A stretch of 29,613 nucleotides of DNA from a virus, in the IMG/VR virus record IMGVR_UViG_3300027917_000137, positions 1 through 29,613 of that record. One strand, 5' to 3'. Numbering within the stretch: position 1 is the first letter of the stretch; the number at the start of each line of letters is the position of its first letter. Below the pieces are notes generated by a model. It was not told the DNA's origin. It saw only the letters and a list, made by a program, of their open reading frames with translations, and made no database searches. Shown piece after piece: positions 6,875 to 12,363 of this stretch. The translations under genes were made by a program, and so were the position numbers.

Positions 6875-7577
6875 TAGCTTTAGCTAGTAGTATTGCGTCA
6901 ATAATCTCCTCAGATTTATCAGCAAATATAAGTTTAGCTGCAACTTCTTGACTGAAGTCTTGGTCTTTAAGCATGAAAAATTCTTTCCATGCACGTATAG
7001 ATACACGTTGTTCTGGGTCATCAACTAACGTAGTTTCGTTGATAACTTTATGCCATTCAGTAGGAAATACAGCCAAAGCTTTTGGATGTATTGTATCCAT
7101 ATTAATCTTTACTGGGAATCTATCTTTGAGTGCCAAAGGTAAACTCTCAGGTGGACTATTAGTTGTTGCGATAACCTGGAAACCATCTGCTGGTCTAACA
7201 GTTTCTCTCTTATCATTGTTAAGAGTAATACCTGCTATTTCTGGGTCATCTAAAATTGCATGCAGAAAAGTCATAGCGTCTGGTGATGCGTGGTCAATCT
7301 CATTGATTACCAATCTACCGCCATGTCGCCATGCCTGTATAGCGATACCGTCATGCCATTGAAAGCCACCATCTTTACTTGGTTTATAAAAGCCTTCTAA
7401 ATTAGCAGAAGCAGTATCTTCTGTCATTGTAATTTGAAACACATTTGGTTCGCCAAACGCATTTATAGGTTGATTTTGCTTTACAGCACTATATGTTTTA
7501 CCAGTACCTGGTGGCCCATATAGTAATATTCTATTTGATACACTTATTACATTGTCAAGTAATTCCCAACAATTCAT
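6867..7577 (-). CDS. MoxR-family AAA+ ATPase, CobS-like
   Basis: A 236-residue, single-domain AAA+ protein. Walker A GPPGTGKT is at 20-27, Walker B RLVINEID at 88-95, sensor 1 VIATTNSP around 135-142, an Arg-finger-like KDRF at 151-154 and a sensor 2 region RVSIRAW near 191-197. MoxR ATPases use ATP to remodel or activate a partner that is usually bound through a VWA protein, which is encoded next. In marine phages such proteins are often labelled CobS, but a role in cobaltochelation is not shown here. It overlaps the upstream gene by four bases. Confidence 0.86.
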   Translation of the reverse strand: MNCWELLDNVISVSNRILLYGPPGTGKTYSAVKQNQPINAFGEPNVFQITMTEDTASANLEGFYKPSKDGGFQWHDGIAIQAWRHGGRLVINEIDHASPDAMTFLHAILDDPEIAGITLNNDKRETVRPADGFQVIATTNSPPESLPLALKDRFPVKINMDTIHPKALAVFPTEWHKVINETTLVDDPEQRVSIRAWKEFFMLKDQDFSQEVAAKLIFADKSEEIIDAILLAKAND

Positions 7578-8044
7578 TTTGTACCTTCCTTTCCTTCGTC
7601 TATATCTTTTAAGAACTCCTCAGCTTGGTCACCCAAGTGAGAAGCATGTTCCATTACATCATTCAATGTGATATCGTTCATACGTTGAGCTTTATCATAC
7701 TGAACAACTTGTATTGCAGATGCTGGATGCATTAGCCAGCTGCTAAATACACCATTATCTATAGCTTGCTGCCTAAGATTATCTATCTCATCTTTAGTAA
7801 ATATTTTCTTACCTACTAATGATGGATGAGTATTAATATAATCTGTCATCATTTCTGCTTTGTTTACCATATCAATAGTTGTAGCCATAGTTACAGCTTG
7901 TACTATATCCTTAGCTTTTAGCATTACACGAACAGTTCTAACATCATCATTATCATGTTCACCTGGCATATCTAAGTATGTTAAGGTAACCATAAACTCA
8001 ATGTCATCTTGTTCTTTTACTTCTAAGTAATCGCCTGATGGCAT
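7574..8044 (-). CDS. Hypothetical first gene of the MoxR/VWA operon
   Basis: A 156-residue acidic protein of no family I recognise. The N-terminus is beta-like (DIEFMVTLTYLDM, then VRTVRVMLKAKDIVQ), followed by helices and an acidic Lys/Glu C-terminus. It has a strong ribosome binding site (AGAAAGGAG) and overlaps the ATPase gene, so it probably supplies an adaptor or substrate for the ATPase/VWA machine. Hairpin copy 2 and a 300-nt structured RNA stand immediately upstream. Confidence 0.6.
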   Translation of the reverse strand: MPSGDYLEVKEQDDIEFMVTLTYLDMPGEHDNDDVRTVRVMLKAKDIVQAVTMATTIDMVNKAEMMTDYINTHPSLVGKKIFTKDEIDNLRQQAIDNGVFSSWLMHPASAIQVVQYDKAQRMNDITLNDVMEHASHLGDQAEEFLKDIDEGKEGTK

Positions 8045-8070
8045 ATATCTCCTTTCTATTTTTATAGTAT

Positions 8071-8103
8071 GTAAGCCTTTGGCTCATAAAGAGAAAGGCT
8101 TAC
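8071..8103 (-). promoter_or_regulatory. Conserved intergenic hairpin, copy 2
   Basis: Minus-strand GTAAGCCTTTCTC (13), loop TTTAT (5), GAGCCAAAGGCTTAC (15). The 3' arm has two extra bases (CC). It has the most GC-containing stem of the five copies and stands 20 bases before the ribosome binding site of the MoxR-operon leader gene. Confidence 0.75.
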
Positions 8104-8399
8104 ACACATTAGTCGCCAGTTATGCAGAGTAGACTGGGCATGAATACACATAACTAGCTTTGCATCTATGAATTGTAGTTGTAGATATTTACATAGTTTC
8201 TAAAACATTCATAGATAGCTTGTAACACACAACTTAGACACTCGCCACCATGGGTTCTTATTGTCTGTTAGCCGATAAATCGAACTGCAAGTGTTATGTG
8301 CTACAAGCTACCTACATTTTGGTCTAGTGGCTAGTAAGGGGAAACAAACTAGCAATGTAAGTAGCTCTGCGTTTCAATCACAGGGTTGCTGCATTGACT
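8104..8399 (-). ncRNA. Long structured minus-strand RNA upstream of the MoxR operon
   Basis: No open reading frame with a start signal is present, but the minus-strand RNA folds extensively. An 18-bp helix forms between 8310-8293 and 8233-8216. An 11-bp helix forms between 8364-8354 and 8318-8308, enclosing the hairpin GCUAGU/ACUAGC. A 10-bp helix forms between 8216-8207 and 8173-8164. A 7-bp helix between 8155-8149 and 8124-8118 competes with GCCCAGU/ACUGGC (8139-8133 with 8120-8115). The three non-Watson-Crick positions in the two longest helices are G-U pairs on this strand and A-C mismatches on the other. It could be a long leader, a riboswitch-like element or a processed small RNA. I cannot match it to a known family. 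Confidence 0.65.
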
Positions 8400-8630
8400 T
8401 TAATCGTGGTCACCACAATCACATTGCATATCTGGTGTAATTTTGCTAGCTAAAGCTAACAAAGCAACTTCCATTTCATGTCGGTTGCACCATATCTGCA
8501 CGTGTTCCATATCATTAGTTAATCCTACTGATATATCTTGCCATTCCATTGGGCTATAGTGTGGTGGTTTAGATTGTAAACATTCACCGCAATGACCATA
8601 TTGTACTATTAAGTTTTCTTTATATGGCAT
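8400..8630 (-). CDS. Small Cys/His-rich protein
   Basis: A 76-residue protein with CGEC near residue 14, then CNRH near 48, and a C-terminal CDCGDHD. These residues could bind one zinc ion. The last 20 residues (MQCDCGDHD) are acidic and metal-ligand rich. No family is recognised. It overlaps the start of the Api92-like gene's downstream end by 11 bases and ends where the structured RNA begins. Confidence 0.55.
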   Translation of the reverse strand: MPYKENLIVQYGHCGECLQSKPPHYSPMEWQDISVGLTNDMEHVQIWCNRHEMEVALLALASKITPDMQCDCGDHD

Positions 8631-9204
8631 TGTCTATACTGCTTCTCATATCCTGCATATTATTTCTATATTCATTAAACAATTCTTCTGCATTTTCTAT
8701 TGGATATGTGTCTGATTTAACTTCTTCTTCAAACTCTATGTCATATGTATTTATCATAGTTAAATTAAACTTAGTACATATGTCATGCAATAAAATAAAT
8801 GGTTGTCCCCATGCACTTTCAAACCAAAAGTGTAACGTTCTAGTATTACCATTAACTTCGTCATCTATTAGTTGAGTATCCATGTCACCCCATTTAGTAC
8901 CCCAGTAGTCATACTGCCAACTAACTGGTTCATATGTACCATACTTTTCTATGAGTTCATCTTTAACCATATCAAGCATAGGTCGTACACCATCTTCATC
9001 TTCATACCATACGTTGTATCTAACACCATCAATAGTTCTAGCACCTTGACATAAGTTAACTAGCTCTTTAGGCATAGGATTACATTCAGCAAGTCTGTAA
9101 TAGTACTCACCATTATCATTTTTCTTTGTAATAGTATTTAAAAATTTAGTAATATCTTCTGTATTACCTGTAATTTCAACGCTATTTCTACATATATTAG
9201 GCAT
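8620..9204 (-). CDS. Api92-like protein with ferredoxin-fold region
   Basis: A 194-residue protein. It begins MPNICRNSVEITGNTEDITKF, matching the MPNWCxNxVxITG start of the Api92/DUF1281-like family found in phages and plasmids. It has the later family-like features NPMPKEL, YDYWGTKWGD and HFWFESAWGQP. The function of the family is not established. It overlaps both neighbours (start with the upstream stop as TAATG), so it is part of the early minus-strand operon. Confidence 0.7.
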   Translation of the reverse strand: MPNICRNSVEITGNTEDITKFLNTITKKNDNGEYYYRLAECNPMPKELVNLCQGARTIDGVRYNVWYEDEDGVRPMLDMVKDELIEKYGTYEPVSWQYDYWGTKWGDMDTQLIDDEVNGNTRTLHFWFESAWGQPFILLHDICTKFNLTMINTYDIEFEEEVKSDTYPIENAEELFNEYRNNMQDMRSSIDNAI

Positions 9205-9467
9205 TATTCTTCCTCTCTAAGTTCTTTAATCATCTCATTAATTTCTTGCATTTCTAATTTAACAGCATCAGATACATTATTATCTGGGTCAAATACAAAA
9301 TTAGTAAATCCTTCAAGGACTTCTTGTTTAGATAATAAAGTTGCAATAACTTTAGCTTGAAATGATTGATTGTTATTACCCATTTCTTCAATTAATAACA
9401 TTTGTACATCTGCTAATAATGATATCTTTTTAGATAAACCATCTACTCTAGCTAATAATTTTTCCAT
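9204..9467 (-). CDS. Hypothetical helical protein
   Basis: An 87-residue protein, predicted almost all helix. The N-terminal heptads (LLARVDGLSKKISLLADVQMLLI) suggest a coiled coil. The last residues REEE are encoded by AGAGAGGAAGAATAATG, which also supplies the ribosome binding site and start of the Api92-like gene. It follows the upstream gene after two bases. Confidence 0.55.
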   Translation of the reverse strand: MEKLLARVDGLSKKISLLADVQMLLIEEMGNNNQSFQAKVIATLLSKQEVLEGFTNFVFDPDNNVSDAVKLEMQEINEMIKELREEE

Positions 9468-9469
9468 AG

Positions 9470-9673
9470 TTATTCTTCCTCTTTTTTATTTTTAGTTACA
9501 GCTTTATCAATTTGATATTCAATAGCTTCATTAAGCATTGCACACCAACCCTTGACTTTATCATCAAGTCCTGAGTAATTGTTAGCCGCATTATGTGTAT
9601 CTGCTAGTGCCCATTTAATAACAGTACGTAACTGTGCATTAGTTAGATTATCTAGCTTGTCATCAATATCCAT
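9470..9673 (-). CDS. Hypothetical small helical protein
   Basis: A 67-residue acidic, helical protein (NAQLRTVIKWALADTHNAAN) with a Lys/Glu tail ending KKEEE. The tail codons AAAAAAGAGGAAGAA act as the ribosome binding site for the next gene. Its own ribosome binding site is AGAAAGGGA, preceded by hairpin copy 3. No family is recognised. Confidence 0.55.
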   Translation of the reverse strand: MDIDDKLDNLTNAQLRTVIKWALADTHNAANNYSGLDDKVKGWCAMLNEAIEYQIDKAVTKNKKEEE

Positions 9674-9701
9674 ATGTTCCCTTTCTTATTATTAATAGTA
9701 A

Positions 9702-9738
9702 GTTCTTTTCTATTTTTCGTAAAGAAAAAGAAAAGAAC
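9702..9738 (-). promoter_or_regulatory. Conserved intergenic hairpin, copy 3
   Basis: Minus-strand GTTCTTTTCTTTTTC (15), loop TTTAC (5), GAAAAATAGAAAAGAAC (17). The 3' arm has an extra TA. It lies between the 35-residue zinc gene and the 67-residue gene, before the sequence AGAAAGGGAACATATG. Confidence 0.7.
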
Positions 9739-9751
9739 GCCAAGTATTCAT

Positions 9752-9859
9752 TTAGATAACGTTACATTTAAAACAAAGTTCATCTTCTTCTAATGGATAC
9801 TCTGTGTATTCTAAACATTTGTAACATTGTGGGTAAGGTTGTCCAGTTGGGCTACTCAT
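9752..9859 (-). CDS. 35-residue zinc-knuckle protein
   Basis: A short frame with the pattern CYKC-x13-CFKC (Cys at about 12, 15, 29 and 32), a compact zinc-ribbon layout. Its ATG overlaps the stop of the upstream gene (ATGA), and no other frame explains the stretch. The two exact CxxC pairs make chance unlikely. Function is unknown. Confidence 0.6.
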   Translation of the reverse strand: MSSPTGQPYPQCYKCLEYTEYPLEEDELCFKCNVI

Positions 9860-9972
9860 TTTAAATCGTAATCCAATTCAAATCTTACCTGTATTCTATC
9901 CTTAATTGTACGTTCATTTTCTTTCCAATATATATAGCTTGGATACATTGGATGTTCTTTAACGTTTTGCAT
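9856..9972 (-). CDS. 38-residue hypothetical protein
   Basis: The frame begins MQNVKEHPMYPSYIYWKENE and ends FELDYDLK. The pattern of Tyr, Trp and charged residues looks like a real small protein. The start ATG has AGGAGATTAGATA upstream, a good ribosome binding site, inside the end of the preceding gene. It overlaps both neighbours. No family is recognised. Confidence 0.5.
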   Translation of the reverse strand: MQNVKEHPMYPSYIYWKENERTIKDRIQVRFELDYDLK

Positions 9973-10105
9973 TATCTAATCTCCTTATTCTTTCTTTGAT
10001 TACATCATCATTACATTTGTCACAAACTCTACCTTTATATAATGGACTACCATTGTGTCCATATTCAAATTTATTAAGACACCAATAGTTACTACATTTA
10101 ATCAT
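9959..10105 (-). CDS. 48-residue Cys-rich protein
   Basis: The frame begins MIKCSNYWC and contains GRVCDKCNDDVIKERIRRL, so Cys pairs at about 4/9 and 28/31 could hold zinc, followed by a basic helix. It starts three bases after the upstream stop and overlaps the next gene. It is one of several small zinc-type proteins in this cluster. Confidence 0.55.
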   Translation of the reverse strand: MIKCSNYWCLNKFEYGHNGSPLYKGRVCDKCNDDVIKERIRRLDNAKR

Positions 10106-10247
10106 TGTAACTAACTGCACTAATGTCTAATTTAAATTGTGGTGGTAGATTTTCTAAGTGTGTTTCCGCCATACGTATAGCTTGGTCTTCACTTGATGCT
10201 GTGTATGTACGTTCACCTGTAAAATATATTTTATATTTCTTAGTCAT
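10098..10247 (-). CDS. 49-residue hypothetical protein
   Basis: The frame begins MTKKYKIYFTGERTYTASSEDQ, a beta-hairpin-like start followed by a helix (AIRMAETHLENL), and ends VSYNND-like (SAVSYND). It overlaps the upstream gene by eight bases with an AGAAAGGTAG ribosome binding site. The layout recalls small alpha/beta phage proteins that carry a signal-like YxxTA-S-x-D/E-x-A motif. No function is known. Confidence 0.55.
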   Translation of the reverse strand: MTKKYKIYFTGERTYTASSEDQAIRMAETHLENLPPQFKLDISAVSYND

Positions 10248-10380
10248 TGTCTACTACTACTACCTTTCTAATTGTATTTTTACCTTCGGCATAAGCTTTC
10301 ATATGAAGCTGTGCTTCACGATATGAATAACCTCTGCGTAAACATTCCCATAATTGTTGAATAATTTCTTCATGTTCCAT
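10240..10380 (-). CDS. 46-residue helical protein
   Basis: The frame begins MEHEEIIQQLWECLRRGYSY, a strongly helical acidic-then-basic segment. REAQLHMKAYAEGKNTIRK follows, and it ends in a Val repeat (VVVVDND). The start overlaps the upstream stop as TAATG and uses the perfect ribosome binding site GGAGGAGG lying in the upstream gene's last codons. Confidence 0.55.
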   Translation of the reverse strand: MEHEEIIQQLWECLRRGYSYREAQLHMKAYAEGKNTIRKVVVVDND

Positions 10381-10466
10381 TATTCCTCCTCCATAATTAT
10401 TTTATGTTCGTTTTCCATCCATTCCCAATCGGTAACAGAGTTAACTGCGTAAGTATAATCATCCAT
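10380..10466 (-). CDS. 28-residue acidic peptide gene
   Basis: A very short frame starting MDDYTYAVNSVTDWEWME and ending MEEE. It is joined to both neighbours by TAATG overlaps and is preceded by GGAGGAAG, so it is probably translated. Its last codons ATGGAGGAGGAA provide the ribosome binding site for the next gene. It may be mainly a coupling cistron. Confidence 0.5.
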   Translation of the reverse strand: MDDYTYAVNSVTDWEWMENEHKIIMEEE

Positions 10467-10579
10467 TATTCTTCCTCCATTTCATTTATCCAATCTTTTA
10501 GATACATATTTTCTACAACGCTAACAGCATCATCCCAATCTTTTGCATCAAACCTTACAACTATTTTATAAGTAGGCAT
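10466..10579 (-). CDS. 37-residue hypothetical protein
   Basis: The frame begins MPTYKIVVRFDAKDWDDAVS, a beta strand then a helix, and ends NEMEEE. It is linked by TAATG to both neighbours. The upstream ribosome binding site is GGAGGAGG. The body resembles half of a small ferredoxin-like fold, but it is too short to assign. Confidence 0.5.
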   Translation of the reverse strand: MPTYKIVVRFDAKDWDDAVSVVENMYLKDWINEMEEE

Positions 10580-10728
10580 TATTCCTCCTCCATATATGGT
10601 TCGCCAATAGTTTTAATAGCAGTTAAAAAATACGCCTGTTGTTCTGGTGTTAATAAGTCAAACGCTACGTCTATTTGTCTACGTAATACTTTTATAATTG
10701 CTATTAATTTTTTAATATCTGCAATCAT
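10579..10728 (-). CDS. 49-residue helical protein
   Basis: The frame begins MIADIKKLIAIIKVLRRQID, an amphipathic basic helix, followed by a second helix (TPEQQAYFLTAIKTIG), and ends YMEEE. TAATG overlaps and a GGAGGA ribosome binding site join it to its neighbours. It could be a small DNA- or membrane-associated peptide. No family is recognised. Confidence 0.55.
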   Translation of the reverse strand: MIADIKKLIAIIKVLRRQIDVAFDLLTPEQQAYFLTAIKTIGEPYMEEE

Positions 10729-11084
10729 TATTCCTCCATTTGACTTTGATGATTTAGAATTCTATTCCATTCATCTTGGGTTACACCAGTTAAAGCAACC
10801 TTTAATCCTTTAAATAAATCCATTAATTCTGGGAAATATATATCATCTAAAGTTTCGCTACCTTTTTCATTAGTCCAAAATGTAACCGCAAAGGTATCAA
10901 ACCATGTATGTATAACTGTTACTTCCATGTCGTCACCTTGGTAGTTTTTAAACGCAAGTTTTAATCCACCTCTTTCATTATTTTCGCCTTCGGTTAGTTC
11001 CTCAACTTTTACATTTGTAAAGTCAAAGTTAACTTCCTCTGCATATGCTTTGATAGCATCTGCACTGTCTGTGTATTGTCGCAT
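10728..11084 (-). CDS. Hypothetical acidic protein
   Basis: A 118-residue alpha/beta protein of no recognised family. The N-terminus is helical (ADAIKAYAEEV). A beta-rich middle follows (GLKLAFKN, MEVTVIHTWFDTFAVTFW), and it ends QMEE, encoded by the next gene's ribosome binding site. It is the first gene of a tightly overlapping run of nine small cistrons down to 9752. It has its own AGAAAGGA ribosome binding site and a structured leader. Confidence 0.6.
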   Translation of the reverse strand: MRQYTDSADAIKAYAEEVNFDFTNVKVEELTEGENNERGGLKLAFKNYQGDDMEVTVIHTWFDTFAVTFWTNEKGSETLDDIYFPELMDLFKGLKVALTGVTQDEWNRILNHQSQMEE

Positions 11085-11097
11085 TTTATTCCTTTCT

Positions 11098-11216
11098 ATC
11101 GTGTCTAGCCAACTTAATATGTTTTACTTTATTCCGTGCGGAAGCTAGACTATTGGTATAATATACCCAGCAGTCCATAGAATAATCTATAGACTGCAAG
11201 CTATACACCGTATTTG
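11098..11216 (-). ncRNA. Structured intergenic RNA
   Basis: No gene is present. The minus-strand RNA forms a 12-bp hairpin between 11197-11186 and 11181-11170 with loop UUAU. Its one imperfect position is a U-G pair on this strand. A 7-bp helix GUCUAGC/GCUAGAC (11150-11144 with 11109-11103) encloses UUCCG/CGGAA. GGUAU/AUACC lies between them. It is probably a leader of the 118-residue gene. Confidence 0.5.
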
Positions 11217-11477
11217 TTATACAGATACAGTATCTTCTACCGGTGCAGTAGTTGATACAGTTCCTTTCGTATCTGTAGTATTGTTATCTGCAGTAACTTC
11301 CTTCTTTACATAGTCTGCAGACTTCCTATGTAATTCTCTTACGCAATTAATGTGTAAATAAAATGGTATCTTTTCTAAGTTACCATCAATAGGGACAGAT
11401 GCCCAAGTTCTATCACGCCATGCTTCAATTGGTGTATGACATACACCGCAATCAACTGGCACATATTCTTTATTCAT
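11217..11477 (-). CDS. Treble-clef-like zinc protein, paralogue A
   Basis: An 86-residue protein. CGVC at 10-13 and YLHINC near 40-45 give a CxxC...HxxC zinc site. A helix (RELHRKSADYV) and a low-complexity Thr/Val/Asp tail follow. The layout matches the genes at 11888-12112 and 12152-12343 (CxxC then about 29 residues, then HxxC), so the three look like diverged copies. It has a strong AGAAAGGA ribosome binding site after hairpin copy 4. Confidence 0.6.
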   Translation of the reverse strand: MNKEYVPVDCGVCHTPIEAWRDRTWASVPIDGNLEKIPFYLHINCVRELHRKSADYVKKEVTADNNTTDTKGTVSTTAPVEDTVSV

Positions 11478-11503
11478 ATATTTCCTTTCTTTATATATAT
11501 AAA

Positions 11504-11540
11504 GTCTTTCTTTACTTTCCCTAAAGAAAGAAAGAAAGAC
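11504..11540 (-). promoter_or_regulatory. Conserved intergenic hairpin, copy 4
   Basis: Minus-strand GTCTTTCTTTCTTTC (15), loop TTTAG (5), GGAAAGTAAAGAAAGAC (17). It follows the 15-5-17 geometry and is placed before AAGAAAGGAAATATATG. Confidence 0.7.
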
Positions 11541-11663
11541 ACAAATTTTTCCATAATAATTAAAGATACGCCAATAATTAAGTGGTCGAAATGTCCATGA
11601 CTTAATTCCATTTGGATGAATGCCAACATATTCATGTCGGCACTCATCATATTGTGCGTAACT
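11541..11663 (-). ncRNA. Structured intergenic RNA after the SSB-tip gene
   Basis: The stretch between the stop at 11664 and hairpin copy 4 has no convincing gene. Minus-strand RNA can form AAUUAAGU/ACUUAAUU (11607-11600 with 11583-11576) and GCC-x-ACA/UGU-x-GGC (11641-11635 with 11628-11622). The odd position of the second helix is a G-U pair on this strand. It is probably an intercistronic or leader structure. Confidence 0.4.
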
Positions 11664-11876
11664 TTAGAATGGGCTTTCATCAAATGCATAGTCATCAACT
11701 ACTTTTATACCCAATGCTTTGGTATCACTTTCGGCTAATCCATTAGCTTGATTATCATACCAATCTTGTATGCCTTGTAGTAAGGCACGTTCAACTGTAC
11801 TCATAGTATCGGCATTAACATATTTACCAATTTCTGCCAATGCTTCGTTTAATTTTTCAACGTTTACGTAATTCAT
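11664..11876 (-). CDS. Small protein with SSB-like C-terminal tip
   Basis: A 70-residue protein, helical in its first 45 residues (VEKLNEALAEIGKYV, STVERALLQGIQDWYDNQ), with an acidic end YAFDESPF. The final D/E-rich PF ending resembles the conserved tip of bacterial SSB (acidic residues followed by I/S-P-F) that docks DNA-repair enzymes. The protein is too short for an OB fold, so it may be a decoy or adaptor that binds SSB partners. It starts with a good AGAAAGGA-like ribosome binding site. Confidence 0.6.
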   Translation of the reverse strand: MNYVNVEKLNEALAEIGKYVNADTMSTVERALLQGIQDWYDNQANGLAESDTKALGIKVVDDYAFDESPF

Positions 11877-11887
11877 AATTTCCTTTC

Positions 11888-12112
11888 TTAAAATAACGTA
11901 TCTTGTTTATTTAGTTTCTTTTGATATGTCCAGGATAACTTGTGAAAATGCCATACATTTTCGCCTAAGTTATCTATCTTACCTCCACATGTCTTGTGCA
12001 AGTATGCTGGAATAGATATACCTTTGCTATGCAAATGTATTTGATATCTGTCATTATCTGCGACTTCGTCTTGACAATAACCGCAGTATACAGTATTAAT
12101 TCGGCCTTTCAT
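11888..12112 (-). CDS. Treble-clef-like zinc protein, paralogue B
   Basis: A 74-residue protein. CGYC at about 10-13 and YLHKTC near 38-43 form the same CxxC...HxxC site as paralogues A and C. A basic aromatic tail (WHFHKLSWTYQKKL) follows. The ribosome binding site AGGAAGG is 12 bases from the ATG, and its bases can pair with an upstream CTTCC, so translation may be controlled by RNA structure. Confidence 0.62.
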   Translation of the reverse strand: MKGRINTVYCGYCQDEVADNDRYQIHLHSKGISIPAYLHKTCGGKIDNLGENVWHFHKLSWTYQKKLNKQDTLF

Positions 12113-12121
12113 GTAGTAACC

Positions 12122-12169
12122 AGTCCTTCCTAATGAGAAAGGAAGTGTCGGTTATGAACCGACAACTTC
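12122..12169 (-). promoter_or_regulatory. Alternative hairpins over a stop codon and ribosome binding site
   Basis: In minus-strand RNA, hairpin 1 (12169-12142) pairs GAAG and TGTCGGTT with AACCGACA and CTTC around a CAT loop. It contains the stop codon of the upstream gene. Hairpin 2 (12145-12126) pairs CTTCCT with AGGAAG, which is the ribosome binding site of the next gene. Both use the bases around 12145-12142, so they exclude each other. Confidence 0.5.
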
Positions 12170-12343
12170 CTTGGCTGCATTGAATTCCTTCCAATAACAA
12201 TCTCTGTGAATTGCTAAAGCGTAGGTTTTCGGCATACCTTTCTCATCTTTCTTGTATGTTTTGTTAGCAGTGTCCCATGATAAATCATGAACTCTACTAC
12301 CTTTGCTTGCGAATGCTTCACCGCACAATATACAATTAATCAT
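12152..12343 (-). CDS. Treble-clef-like zinc protein, paralogue C
   Basis: A 63-residue protein. CILC at about 4-7 and HRDC near 47-50 give the CxxC...HxxC zinc site, followed by a short helix. It is the first gene of the minus-strand region, next to the divergent control region, so it is probably expressed earliest. The ribosome binding site is AGAAAGGA, 13 bases upstream, with hairpin copy 5 directly before it. Confidence 0.65.
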   Translation of the reverse strand: MINCILCGEAFASKGSRVHDLSWDTANKTYKKDEKGMPKTYALAIHRDCYWKEFNAAKEVVGS

Positions 12344-12363
12344 TATCTCTCACTGTCCTTTCT

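Noticed and set aside
5441-7577. Cobalamin biosynthesis role for the MoxR/VWA pair
   Set aside because: CobS/CobT similarity is only at the level of the AAA+ and VWA families. No chelatase or cobalamin gene or riboswitch is seen.
8320-8395. tRNA-like stretch (GGTCTAGTGGCTAGTA, then TTTCAATCA)
   Set aside because: The plus strand lacks proper acceptor and anticodon stems, and G-U evidence puts the RNA on the minus strand.
11474-11698. 74-residue minus-strand frame
   Set aside because: It starts inside the SSB-tip gene without a ribosome binding site, has a Met/His-rich sequence, and runs through hairpin copy 4 and other RNA structure.
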